Assembly: GCF_950295315.1 (NCBI RefSeq)
Contig: NC_080166.1
Span: forward strand, 97,469,141-97,533,140
Length of the DNA stretch: 64,000 nt
DNA from: Erinaceus europaeus
Lineage: Eukaryota > Chordata > Mammalia > Eulipotyphla > Erinaceidae
Reading direction: 5' to 3'
The notes below the pieces were generated by a model that was not told the DNA's origin, searched no databases, and saw only the letters and a list, made by a program, of their open reading frames with translations. The position numbers and the translations under genes are program-made. Shown piece by piece: positions 1 through 9,640 of the stretch (its first letter is position 1; each line of letters begins with the position of its first letter).

Positions 1-474
1 GACAAACACACACACAGAGTCCACTCTGAGTTATATTTCTTTATCAGTGAGTTCAGAAAACTAAAGAAGGAGAAAGGAAGAAAATAATTTAAAAAAGTAA
101 GAAAGAAAGAAAGAAGAAAAAAGGAAAAACAGTGAAAGGAAAGAGTTTGTTTTTTTTTTAATTAGCAAGGAGGAGGGAAAAAGAAGAGTGGAGAGAAGAG
201 GTAGAGATAAACAAGTTCCTTTCACAATGGATAAGACACTCAGCCACCCATCAGTGGAAAAAACAACAATGGTTAATTTTGATCTACCTGAAGCAGGTGA
301 ATGGAAAAGGGATATGTGTATATAATAATAGTAGTAATAAAAGAAAATAAATTAGATTAGAAAACCCCTAACAGTCAGTCTGCAGCTTGAGCCACTCAAT
401 TGTCTGCAGGCTGCCTGAGCAAAGACAGTCAGTTGTTAGAAGTATCCAAAAAACAAAACAAACAAACAAACAAA
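1..474. other. No gene recognised; purine-rich start of window
   Basis: The first 220 bases are A/G-rich with short GAAA-type runs, then ordinary AT-rich sequence. The last 100 bases may belong to the L1 ORF1 relic that follows, but I cannot align them. No reading frame here looks protein-like. Confidence 0.6.
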
Positions 475-709
475 ACCCTCTAGGTAGTCTTTCCCAGGCA
501 GGGGAAACTCTAAAAGCCAGAAGGGAATGGCAAGATATCTATCGAGCTCTGAATGAAAAAGAGTTTCAACCAAGGATAATAAATATATCCTGCTAGACTT
601 TCATTCAAACTAGATGGAGGGATCAAAACCTTCTCAGACAGACAACAGTTAAAGGAGGCAACCATCACCAAGCCTGCCCTGAAAGAGGTACTAAAAGACC
701 TCTTATAAA
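475..709 (+). pseudogene. L1 ORF1 C-terminal fragment
   Basis: The translation gives the ORF1p C-terminal domain: a stretch like ETLKARREWQ, then FQPRI, then (after a frame change near 590) ARLSFKLDGGIKTFSD and TKPALKEVLKDLL, ending at TAA. ORF1p is the L1 nucleic-acid chaperone that coats L1 RNA. The copy is 5'-truncated and frameshifted, so it is dead. The same domain lies inside the large L1 at 29108-29262 on the other strand, which supports the assignment. Confidence 0.85.
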
Positions 710-733
710 AAAGAACATCACTATAGTACTATC

Positions 734-870
734 TATCTAGATGTATTTATTATATATGGATTATCCATATTAAAACTAGAAACATACATTAAGTTCTTTA
801 CTACTGCATCAGCTTGATTAGAAACAGTTTATCATTCACAAAACCTAAAATTTTCACTTCATTTTAAGTC
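734..870 (+). repeat. Left arm of perfect 137-bp inverted repeat
   Basis: Read base by base, this stretch is the exact reverse complement of 2909-3045. It begins TATCTAGATGTATT and ends CATTTTAAGTC. It is AT-rich, not low-complexity, and matches no repeat family I recognise. The arms are separated by 2,038 bp containing a solo LTR and a SINE. Confidence 0.95.
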
Positions 871-1143
871 TGATTGGTCAGGTATTTTGTCACTAAAATA
901 GAGCTCCTGTCACTTAAAAAAAAAAAAAAAAGAGAAGTTAAAGTAAGATGCTTGGAATGACAACCCTGGTGATCCAGGAATCTTGGTAGAGAAAATAGCT
1001 CAGTGGGGAGCCTGCTAGGAGAAGCTGCACTGCCCCTGGGGGCTGTTATTGGGGTGTGGGGGTGAGCTCAGAAATAATCGAAGGATTTTCCTTTGTCCCC
1101 TTGACCTACATTTGTCAGTCCAAGAGAGAGTTATGGGACTGTA

Positions 1144-1587
1144 TGTTGTTTTCGACGGGTTAGGTTGTTTTTGCTGGGCTGGCTTCACGGGCGGGTAACA
1201 GACGACCAGGGACTCATGGTTGAGCTGTAGGCAGTATCTCTTTATTCATGCAGGACGCAGCACAATCTAAGACGAGCTAAGCTAAACTCAAGGTAAAGTA
1301 CTGTAAAACTCACAATGCTGTCTTTATATATACTTGCCAAGTAAGGTGGAAACAGGATGTGACATAGAGAGGGTGGAGAGAAAAGTGACTGGTGAAAATC
1401 AGAGTGTGACAAAGAGGGGGCAGATTAGGTGAGAATCCTATCACTGAACCACAAATGCCCTGGAGGGAGGATGGAACTTGTTAACAGTGGTTATGTAAAT
1501 AGAATGAAGTGGTTATGTAAATAGAATAGTGTTAAGCAGGGGGGATTTAAACCAAATGAAACAGAAGGGGTCTCATGCATACCAACA
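1144..1587 (-). mobile_element. Solo LTR, group LTR-1, minus strand
   Basis: On the minus strand the element starts TGTTGG or a close variant and ends ACAACA. It is flanked by the 6-bp duplication ACTGTA (1138-1143 and 1588-1593), as class II (ERVK-like) integrases leave. An AATAAA signal (plus-strand TTTATT near 1240) marks the R region. It aligns with 21230-21884 and 54481-54889. Two copies of GTAAATA lie in U3 at 1495-1501 and 1517-1523. The U5 end carries an extra 20-bp imperfect repeat of the terminus (1144-1163 against 1164-1183). No internal retroviral sequence remains. Confidence 0.9.
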
Positions 1588-1593
1588 ACTGTA

Positions 1594-2135
1594 TTTTGGT
1601 GTCACTCTGACCAGCCCGTGTTCACCCTCCTACAGACAGCCCAGCATCCTACCCTATCCAGCAGATCCTGGATTGCAAGCTGCTGCCTCTTAGAGCTCAC
1701 GGCAGCTGTGGCTCCAAAGTCATCATCTTGATTCTGCCTAGTATTTATTTTTATCTAAATTAATTTTATTATACCAAATGGAATATTTTTCAAGATGTCT
1801 TTGTTTTTGAAATAGAGACAGAAAGGACAAGAGCATAGTACAATGAAATCACAAGATAGAAATGATGAGAGGAAAAGAAGATATAATATGTGTAGATGTC
1901 TTGCTATAAAATTGCGTATCTGAAACCTATACTGTTTCAAACTAGTGTTTCTTTGATAAAAGTATAAAAGCAAAAAATAAAAAAGATACACATTATGATA
2001 ATCTCCATATGATTCCAACAGATAGGTTTGAATCTAGTGGGAAAATTGATGCATGTACAATTTTAACACAGCGTCCAGTATGCCTTGTTTAATAAAGAAA
2101 CCACACATACACAGTGATTTGTGTCAATGATCTGT
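1594..2135. other. No feature recognised
   Basis: AT-rich sequence after the LTR; open frames on both strands look like chance. No SINE head, tail or LTR ends are visible. Confidence 0.5.
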
Positions 2136-2139
2136 GTTG

Positions 2140-2425
2140 ATTTTTTTGCCACGAGGACTGGTTATCTCTGGACTTTGTGCCTGCATGATTTCATCACTCC
2201 TCATAGTCTATTTCCATCTTTTAGAAGGGAGGGTGAGATACAGGAAGAGAAAGGTAGAGAGTGAGAGAGGCAATGAGAAGAGAGAGGAGAAAAAGGTAGG
2301 AGAGATGCCACAGTATAATTCCATTGCTCGTGAAGTTTCTCCCCACTCCTAACCAGGGGCTGTGGCTTGGAGCCTTGCATATGGTGACTGAATGCTTTAC
2401 CAGGTGATTCATATCCTAGCCCTCT
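2140..2425 (-). mobile_element. Degenerate SINE-A or SINE-B copy, minus strand
   Basis: The stretch keeps the SINE order seen from its tail: a T-run, a 'cctgcatgatttcatcactcc' like stretch, an AGAGAGA purine body, GTGAAGTTTCTCC, and a head region with GCTTGGAGCCTTG. Many differences from the younger copies suggest an old insertion. Ends are approximate. Confidence 0.6.
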
Positions 2426-2477
2426 GAGTTCTTATTATTGAGACAGGATTATTTTCTTCCTAGTGTCTGTCAGGGGG

Positions 2478-2710
2478 TGAATTGTATCTCTGCCCTCAAC
2501 CCTATACCCTATACCCTAATACCCCCATTTCCAATTTCCTAAAATGTGATAATACCTAAGGTTTTGACAGAGGCAATCAAGTTTCAAAAAAGGTCATAAG
2601 GAGGATTCAAATTCAACACCATTGGCATCATTATAAAATGGAGTAATTAGGATACAGAGCAACAAATAGATGGATGATTACAGGAAGGAAATGATTATCA
2701 GTAAATCAAG
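2478..2710 (+). mobile_element. Possible ancient transposon fragment
   Basis: The order GGTGAATTGTATC, then CCTAATACCCCCA, AATGTGATAATACC, AGAGGCAATCAAG and AGGTCATAAGGAGG resembles an old mammalian MaLR-type LTR or a DNA transposon relic. I recognise the pattern but not a family with confidence. Confidence 0.4.
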
Positions 2711-2908
2711 GAGACTGAAATGGAACAGAACCTTCCTTCTGAGTTTTTAGAACACATTTGATTCTCATCATAATCTTACAGAATAGGAACTCTTCACCCC
2801 TTTATTCAGAAACAACTGAGAAAGATGTGAATAATAGAAGATAGACTTTATTTTAATCTAAATTCCATACTGTCTTCATAGCCACAATGCTCATTTTCTT
2901 TATTACTA

Positions 2909-3045
2909 GACTTAAAATGAAGTGAAAATTTTAGGTTTTGTGAATGATAAACTGTTTCTAATCAAGCTGATGCAGTAGTAAAGAACTTAATGTATGTTTC
3001 TAGTTTTAATATGGATAATCCATATATAATAAATACATCTAGATA
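2909..3045 (-). repeat. Right arm of perfect 137-bp inverted repeat
   Basis: Exact reverse complement of 734-870 over all 137 bases. Outside the arms the two flanks differ: the left arm abuts the L1 ORF1 scrap, while the right arm leads into unrecognised sequence. Confidence 0.95.
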
Positions 3046-4530
3046 GGTACACTATACAACATAATCCAAATAAACATTACTATCTAAAAATTCTAAAAAA
3101 AATGCGGCATGTAGAAAATATCTTCTAAATGTTTGCAACAATAATTGCTTATATTCATAAATTCCTAGTAGATGAGACATTGTGAAAGTGGTAAAAGACA
3201 AGTTAAAATCAAGCGAAAAAAGCGAGGAAGTAAACTGATGGAAAATATTAATATAATTTTGTGTTTTACCCTTGACAGTGTCTGGTTTGCAACCCATAGT
3301 AGGAAAAAGCAAAATGATGTTCATGAAAGAATTATATGCTATCAGAGGGTATATTAATTGACAATCATTTCTGATATTATAGACTAAAAACATTCCATAG
3401 ATACCTTAATAATGACAAACATGTGTGTTTGGGGGTACTATTAAAAAAACCCTACTCCTAATTACCAAAACTACCCTCACTAAAAAAAGATTGATATGCT
3501 AACACAGGAAATGCAAACAGTTCTGCCTTTGCTATTTCATTGCCTGCTATGCCACCTGTTACTAAGACCGGTGCCAACTACCCAAGTTTATGCCAATGCC
3601 CAATCCACATCTGAGTATTTTCTTGTAGTCACTGCAAATTTGAAAGCACCTGTGAGTTCTTCCTTTCAATAGTTTAAACTAAAAGAAGGAATTAGCAATG
3701 GACATAAGTATATTGGCCTTTTTGATAAAAAAAAAAAGGCCATTGGCCTTTATATAAAAATTTTAGTAACATAAATTCTAATTGGTATATAGATATTTTT
3801 TGATCAGCAGTCTCTCTCAAAAGTTTTCCTTAGGCAGAATAAACCTCAGATTTTTTTAAATTTTTAAATCTTCTGATGAAATAGACTGATGTGCTATTGC
3901 TGATTTTAACAGGTTTATCTTATTACCTGCATTTGATAGGTAGTTGCTGACACTTTATGAATTGCTATTTTAAATAAAGATAAAATTATGACTGCAAAGC
4001 TTTGCCCAATGAAACATTTTTCAGAATATATATTCTGATAGAATATATCCTGTAATATAGTTCAGTTCTCAGCCTGTTACCAATCTTAGAATTTGAAGTT
4101 ACTTGATTTCCTTGTGCGACAGAGTGAAGTTCTCAGATATCCAAAAGAAGAGAAGTCTTAAATAGGTTTGAGTACCCTTAGAGATGGTTTGTTTTTAACT
4201 TAGTAGAATCTAGAAGAAAGTTTGTTATTTTTAAGAGAGTCTAAACATCAAATTATTTTGCTTCAATAAATAGCAAATGAATTTTTCATTTTCTTAGCAC
4301 TCTAGTATATAATTTACAGTTCTAGAAAGCAGACTTTGAGATTTTTGAGTTCAGTGGATTAAATTAAACAAGTGGCTATTTCTCAAATTATTAGAGATGC
4401 AATATTGTCCTAAAACAATTCAAATCAATGGTGAGAACCAAGCAGAACAAAAGGACAATATTCATGTGTCTATCTGAAAGGTTTTCTGATTGTAAATTTT
4501 CTTGTAGAAGGTGACATATTATAACAAGTA
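3046..4530. other. No feature recognised
   Basis: AT-rich sequence without a SINE, LTR or L1 signature. A small palindromic patch around 3715-3755 (AAAAAGGCCATTGGCCTTTA) is the only local structure. Frames here are short and not protein-like. Confidence 0.5.
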
Positions 4531-4532
4531 TT

Positions 4533-4722
4533 TTCTTTATTTATTTTGGATAGAGATATGGAAATTTAGAGAAGGAAAGAGAGGATGGGAAGAAAGGAGG
4601 TAGGGAAATGGGAAGGGAGTAAGAGAATGACCCTTAGCACTGTTTCACCACTATCAGGGGCTTGAACCTGGCTCCTTGTGCACTGGAATGCTTTTTAGAC
4701 GCACCACCTCCCAGCTCTGGAG
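4533..4722 (-). mobile_element. SINE-B, minus strand
   Basis: From left to right: T-rich tail, GGATAGAGA, purine body, TTTCACCACTATCAGGGG, GGCTTGAACCTGG (complement of the Pol III B box), CACTGGAATGC, and CACCACCTCCCAGC. This is the order of the about 200-bp tRNA-derived SINE-B. Confidence 0.85.
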
Positions 4723-5059
4723 GTGACATATTATGGAGGAGCCTCTAACCCACTCTTTATACATATTAGTGAAAACACCAGAGCAGTATCACTATGCTCT
4801 TTGATTCTGGAAATAAACAGTGTTTCTCCTTTGAAGATAATAGGTTAAGAGAAGGGAAAGTAACTTCAGCATGTAATCATTTTTCAATGCAGTGTAGACT
4901 GTCCTTGAGCCTGGGCCACACACATGACAAAGCATCACACTCTCCAAGTGAGTTATTTTGCCAGCCCTGGTCCTTATATTAAAAAAAAAAAAAGGTTCTT
5001 ATTATGTCTACTTTTTTAATGAATCACTCGGATATCATGACTTGGGCCAAGTTATTTAT

Positions 5060-5240
5060 GCTTTATTTTATGAAGAAAGGGGGAAAGTGATATATAAGCA
5101 GAAAGCAGACTCTGTAGCACTGCTCTACCACCCATGGAACTCCCCTGGTGTTGTCCATGTTGTTACCATGTGGTGCCAGGGGTTGAACCTGGGGTCCTGT
5201 GAATGGTAAGGTACACAGCTGAGCTATGTACTGGAACTAG
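5060..5240 (-). mobile_element. Probable degenerate tRNA-derived SINE
   Basis: The stretch contains GGTTGAACCTGGGGTCC, a decayed complement of a B box, after GCACTGCTCTACCACC. The head is unlike SINE-A and SINE-B, so the subfamily is unclear. Confidence 0.45.
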
Positions 5241-5256
5241 ATGTAAATATATACCT

Positions 5257-5317
5257 TTCTTTCCTTCTCTCTCTCTCTTTCTCTCTCCTCCCTTCTTTTT
5301 TTCTCTCTCTCTTCCCT

Positions 5318-5348
<31 letters not shown>

Positions 5349-5350
5349 AC
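5257..5350. repeat. Pyrimidine microsatellite (CT / CTTT)
   Basis: CTCTCT tracts grade into a TTTC run at about 5319-5350. It directly precedes the tail of the SINE at 5362. The apparent Ser/Leu/Phe-rich and Lys/Glu/Arg-rich frames here come from the repeat. Confidence 0.9.
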
Positions 5351-5361
5351 CTTCTTTTCTC

Positions 5362-5657
5362 TTTTGCCAGCACCAGGAATTCACTGCTCCTGGAGGCAAT
5401 TTTCCCCCTTGCTGTTTTATCATTGTTGTGGTTATTATTATTGTTGTTGGATAGGACAGAGAGAAATGGAGAGGTGATGGGAAGACAGAGAGGGGGAGAG
5501 AAAGATAGACACCTGTAGATTTCCTTCACCACTTTGAAGAGACACCTTCCCACCCACCCACAAGTGGGGAGCCAGGGGCTCAAACCACAGTCTTACATGG
5601 GTCCTTGCACTTTGTGCCATGTGCGTGCTTAACCTGCTGTGCCACTGCCCGAACCCC
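5362..5657 (-). mobile_element. SINE-A, minus strand
   Basis: Long SINE type. A CACTGCTCCTGGAGGC box and GTTGTTGGATAGGACAGAG precede the purine body; then comes a complement of the tRNA-like head, with TCAAACCACAG at the decayed B-box position, and AACCTGCTGTGCCACTGCC at the 5' end of the element. Confidence 0.9.
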
Positions 5658-5836
5658 TAAATATATACATTTCTTAGGAACATTTTAGCCCTTGGAACAG
5701 GAGACAGGATTTCACAATCTGTATATACCTTCAAATAATAAGGAAGTGTGATTGTGAGTTGGTTTAATTTAAATGAAATTAATTCACAGAAAAATATATG
5801 GCGCTATAAAGTGGTATTTTTTGTTCTTTTTTTTTA

Positions 5837-5925
5837 AAAATAATATTTATAAAATGGGAAATGTTGACAAGACCATAAGATAAGAGGGGTACAATTCCAC
5901 ACAATTCCCACCACCAGGAGTCTGT
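5837..5925 (-). mobile_element. Rep-U 3' tail fragment
   Basis: Contains ACAAGACCATAAGATAAG and GGGGTACAATTCCACACAAT followed by CCCACCACCAGGAG, the conserved tail shared with copies near 6860, 38350, 44850, 48430 and 51135. The T-rich left edge is the A-tail of a minus-strand element, truncated at its 5' side and joined directly to an L1 fragment. Confidence 0.75.
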
Positions 5926-5929
5926 TTTG

Positions 5930-6415
5930 TTTTTTATTAATGTGGTGAATGACATTGATTGATTTACATATATTGAACCAGCCTTGCATTCCTGGAGTAA
6001 ATCCTACTTGATCATGATGAATGATCTTTTTGATATGCTGTATCTGGTTGGCTAGGGTCTTATTCAATATTTTGGCATCTATATGCATCAGAGATATTGG
6101 CCTGTAGTTTTCCTTTTTTCTTATGTCCCTATCTGCTTTTCGTATCAGGTAATGTTGGCTTCATAGAAGGTAGAAGGGAGAGTTCCTGTTTCTTTGATTT
6201 TTTTGGAAGAGTTTTAAAAGTATAATCATTAACTGTTACCTGAAGGTTTTGTAGAATTCATTTGTAAAGCCATCTGGTCCTGGACTTTTGTTGTTGGGAA
6301 GATTCTTAATAATTGTTTTAATTTCTTTGTCTGTGATTGGCCCATTTAGGTTTTGTAGTTTTTCCTGGTTCAGTTTTGGAAGGATATATTTACATTGAAT
6401 TGGTCAAACTAGTTC
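5930..6415 (-). pseudogene. L1 ORF2 fragment (reverse transcriptase region)
   Basis: Minus-strand translation shows reverse transcriptase motifs: [13 protein letters not shown], [14 protein letters not shown], then [13 protein letters not shown]. Further right is a PGPDGF-like segment (near 6270-6290) and the Glu-rich region upstream of it. Frames are broken. The piece lacks the 3' UTR and poly(A), so it is an internal remnant and not a simple 5'-truncated insertion. Confidence 0.9.
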
Positions 6416-6574
6416 ATCTTTTTTAGAAGAAATTATTTAACTTTGAAACCTGAAGTAGAATGATAGTACTTCCATAACCATATGTCACTTCATAAATTTA
6501 TTCCAATTAATGTCAGTGCAAACTATATAACATTCAAAAGCATCCTGTGTAAGTTAAGATGCAACTCTTGATTT

Positions 6575-6856
6575 AAATTTTTTTTTTAATATTTATTTTT
6601 TTCCCTTTTGTTGCCTTTGTTGTCTTTTATTGTTGTTGTTGTTATTTATGTTGTTTTTAAGACAGAGAGAAATGGAGAGAAGAGAGGAAGACAGAGAAGG
6701 GAAGGGAAAGATAGACACCTGCAGACCTGCTTCACCACCTGTGAAGCGAATCCCCTGCAGGTAGGGAGCCCAGGGCTTGAACCTGGATCCTTTCATAGGT
6801 CCTTGCACTTTGCGCCATCTTCAATTAACCTGCTGTGCTACTGCCCGACTCCCCTT
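6575..6856 (-). mobile_element. SINE-A, minus strand
   Basis: TTGTTGTTGTTATTT-type tail, GACAGAGAGAAATGGAGAG, CACCTGCAGACCTGCTTCAC, CCCTGCAGGTAGGGAG, GGCTTGAACCTGG and a CTGTGCTACTGCCCGACTCC head. The body is well conserved, so it is moderately young. Confidence 0.93.
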
Positions 6857-6859
6857 GAT

Positions 6860-7255
6860 TTTTTATTAGTGGTTTAATATTGACTTAAAAGAACAGAAGA
6901 TAATAGGTATATAATTCCATAGCGTTCCCACCACCAGAGTTCTCTGTCCCATCCTCCTCCACTGGAAACTTCCCTATTTATCACTCTGGGAGTATGTACC
7001 AAAATTCTTTTTGGGGTGTTAAAAGCAAGAATACTGGCTTCTGTAATTGTTTCTCTGCTGGACATGGATATTGGCAGGTAGATCCATACCCCCAGCCTGT
7101 TTCTCTCTTTCCCTAGTGCGGTAGGGTTCTGCAGAGGTGAGGTTCCAGGACACATTGGTGAGATCATCTGCACGGGGAAGTCAGGATGGAATCACAGTAG
7201 AGTCTGCAACTTGGTGGCTGAAAAGCATTATGATATAAAGCAGAATAATTACTTT
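6860..7255 (-). mobile_element. Rep-U, left part (split by LTR-3)
   Basis: Starts with a T-rich edge and ATTAGTGGTTTAATATTGAC, then TCCCACCACCAGAG, CTGGGAGTATG, CTGGACATGGATATTGGC and TTGGTGGCTG. This order recurs at 44850, 48430 and 51135. The element continues after the LTR at 7752. Confidence 0.8.
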
Positions 7256-7751
7256 TGTGGTGACCCCAGCAGGAGTTTGGGACTATTAGCATACAAATGA
7301 CCTCACCCTGAGGAGGTGCTTCAGAGAAGGGAATGTATAAAAGCAAGGAAGGGACTTTGAACATGTGAGCCTCTTTGGCTGGCTGCTGCTGCTGCTTCTG
7401 GTCAGAAGCTTCTTCTGGTCAGGTATCTGCCATGGCTGCTTCTCCTAGGAACTGAGCACGTGTGACTCTGCTAGCCGGTAAACTTTTAGACCCCTCTACA
7501 ATCATGCACAACCTTTACCAGAGCTTATAACTGTTTATCTTACAGGACTAAACTTTGATAACCATATTCAAACTTTATAGACCTAGTGTACACTTAACCC
7601 TTGATGATAATTGCTTATTTTGCCTTTGACCTGTTTCACCCTAATAAACCGTGTATTGATGAAGCCAGGTCCCAGCTCCCGCTATGAATTCTTCTATATG
7701 CGCCACAAGCAGCCCCAACCCACAAACCTCTTTTTAAGTTAATTTACAACA
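7256..7751 (+). mobile_element. LTR, group LTR-3, plus strand
   Basis: Begins TGTGGTGACC and ends TTACAACA. A TATAAAA box is at 7336-7342 and an AATAAA signal at 7643-7648, giving U3, R and U5 in order. It aligns with the minus-strand copy at 25226-25787, which has a clear 6-bp duplication. Here the flanks (TACTTT and AGTTTA) do not match, so the exact ends or the insertion history are unsure. It splits a Rep-U copy. Confidence 0.8.
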
Positions 7752-7869
7752 AGTTTAATAATCAGGATCCTAAAGGTAAAGGTATGTATAGCAGATGAGA
7801 CTTGGGGTCTTCATGTTGGAAGGAGCTAGGAAGTCTATTTTAGGTATGTCCAAAGGGCCCATGATTTTA
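7752..7869 (-). mobile_element. Rep-U, middle part
   Basis: Continues the Rep-U copy after the LTR: GGTCTTCATG, GGAGCTAGGAAGTCTATTTT and CAAAGGGCCCATGATTTTAC parallel 49130-49195. It continues for perhaps 60 bases beyond the SINE at 7871-8341. Confidence 0.7.
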
Positions 7870-7870
7870 C

Positions 7871-8341
7871 TTTTTTTTTTTTTTTGCATCCAGGGTTATT
7901 GCTGGGGCTCAGTGCAGACAGACTATGACCCACATAGTCAATAACTGCCACCTCTCCAGATTCAAAGGAGGTCTTGAAACTTTACATCAGGCTCAACCTG
8001 ACACAGTTGACTGGCTACGGAAGAAGGGCAAATGCTAGAACAAAAAGTGCCTATACTAGAATCCACTGCTCCTGGGGCCATTTTTTCCTGCTTTGTTTCC
8101 CTTGTTGTTGTTATTGTTATCATTGCCATTGCTGTTGTTGCTGGAGGATAGGACAGAACGAAACTGAGATGAGGGGAAGACAGAGAAGGGGAGAGAAAAA
8201 TAAACACCTGCAGACCTGCTTCATCACCTGTGAAGTGACCCCCCCTGCAGGTGGGGAGCTGGGGTTTGAACCCCGATCTTTGTGCTGGTCCTTGCACTTA
8301 GTGCCATGTGCGTTTAAGGCACTGTGATACTGCCTGGCCCC
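7871..8341 (-). mobile_element. SINE-A carrying a 135-bp foreign insert
   Basis: The SINE has a 9-bp duplication TGATTTTAC (7862-7870 and 8342-8350). The tail box GGTTATTGCTGGGGCTCAGTGC is interrupted at 7916, and the SINE resumes at 8051 with CTATACTAGAATCCACTGC. The remainder to 8341 is a normal SINE-A body and head. The interruption is flanked by the direct repeat AGTGC (7911-7915 and 8046-8050). Confidence 0.88.
7916..8050 (+). other. Coding-like insert of unknown origin inside the SINE
   Basis: This 135-bp insert is not repeat-like, has balanced GC, and ends ACAAAA before the direct repeat. On the plus strand an ATG at 7925 opens 37 codons to TAG at 8036-8038, with a mixed, protein-like composition ending in WLRKKGKC. 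I do not recognise the protein. It could be the 3' end of a coding sequence copied into the SINE, or chance. Confidence 0.5.
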
Positions 8342-8556
8342 TGATTTTACTGAGTTTTGATTGAGCCCAACAACTAACATGTAGCTGGGCTAGGAGTAAA
8401 CATGCAAAAATTTTTGCAGTTGTCTCTACGTCAGGCAACTGCAGCTGACCTTCATCATATAGTTTCAGCATACCTCCTCCCAGGCTATTTTTTTTTCTAC
8501 TAATCCAACTGTGGCATCATGCATTATTGTGAAATTTTGCATTTTGTGTCAGTTCT

Positions 8557-8921
8557 TGCTGGTCCCAGTGTGGGGCGCCAGATGCTGGACTAGCTTCGCA
8601 GGCGGGAGATAGATGACCAGCGACTCATGGCTGAGCTGGGAATGCAGTTCAATCTTTATTGACCAGCAGGGATGCAGTTCAACAGTCTAATCTCTATTCA
8701 TTAGAAAATAGTGTCCTTTATATCTCCTGAGGCGGAAGTGTCAAGAAGAGGAAGCACATAGGATAGGGATAGGGAGAAGGAAAAAGCTTATGAACCAGTG
8801 GGGATTAAACCAATGAAAACAATGATTATGTAAATAGACCACAGCATTAAGCAATACAAGCGAACCTAATGTGATGATCAAAATAGAAGGTCTTATAAGC
8901 AGAATTAGAAGCATACCAACA
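8557..8921 (-). mobile_element. Solo LTR, group LTR-2, with extended U5 end
   Basis: Flanked by the 6-bp duplication AGTTCT (8551-8556 and 8922-8927). On the minus strand it starts TGTTGGTATGC; a TTTATT (complement of AATAAA) lies near 8656. The normal U5 end by comparison with 46953 would be at 8583. Instead, 26 more bases (8557-8582) lie inside the duplication and include TGGCGCCC, a tRNA-Lys-type primer-binding sequence, before a new CA end. No coding region remains. Confidence 0.85.
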
Positions 8922-8927
8922 AGTTCT

Positions 8928-9294
8928 GTGTCCGTAGTGTGCCTTCTTAAATTCACATGTTAAATTTCTTATTTCTAATTAGAAAAATATGTTATTATTG
9001 CTAGTTAAATAATATTAAACATTTTATGAATTTGCCATTTACAATTTAGATAGGTGTCACAGAAACCTATGTTAATTGTAAGCAGTGTTTCAACTAATGT
9101 GTTTCATGATATATTGCTCTCTGGACAACATATTCCAACAGAGCCAGTCTGTTCATGCCAACTAGACTGCCCAGGCATTGAAGGGCTGTATTAGAAACAA
9201 TATATGTGCCCCAGCCCACACCTCAGGCGATGGCAGTAAATATATATTATGGATATGTAATATTGAAAAATACATATTGATTTTTAGCACTCAC
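8928..9294. other. No feature recognised
   Basis: AT-rich interval between the LTR-2 and the MaLR-like element. No open frame or repeat signature. Confidence 0.5.
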
Positions 9295-9640
9295 TGTTAT
9301 GAACTGGATGTTGTGAGTCTCTACCTGTAGCTCATCTATTGAAACACTAGCAACCTAATGAAATATTTACCTAATATATTACTACATTTTGGCAATAGGA
9401 GGGGAGGGTTGTTTGGGAATAGATAAGGTCATGCAGGTGGTGCCCTCATGACCTGATAAAGACCAAGAAGAAACTTGTTTTCCTTCTCTCCTCTCTGCCA
9501 GGTGAGAATACCAGTAGAAATAGGAAAGCTACAAGTTGGAAGAGGAGTCTCACAGAGACTTCAACCTTCATGGTTGGTAAGCATCTTGCCTGCAAAATTG
9601 TGAGACATAAATTTCTGGTATTTGTGACCTGTCCAATCTA
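9295..9640 (+). mobile_element. MaLR-type LTR (MST/THE1-like)
   Basis: Shows the MaLR order: TGTTATGAACTGGATGTTG, a weak TCATCTATTGAAAC, AATAGGAGGGGAGGG, AAGGTCATGCAGGTGGTGCC and CTCATGACCTGATAAAG. It ends with CAAAATTGTGAGACATAAAT followed by TTCTGGTATTTGTGACC. These old ERVL-MaLR LTRs occur across placental mammals. Confidence 0.8.

Noticed and set aside
5163..5454. Ser/Leu/Phe-rich and Lys/Glu/Arg-rich frames
   Set aside because: Translation of the CT/CTTT microsatellite and the adjoining SINE tail.
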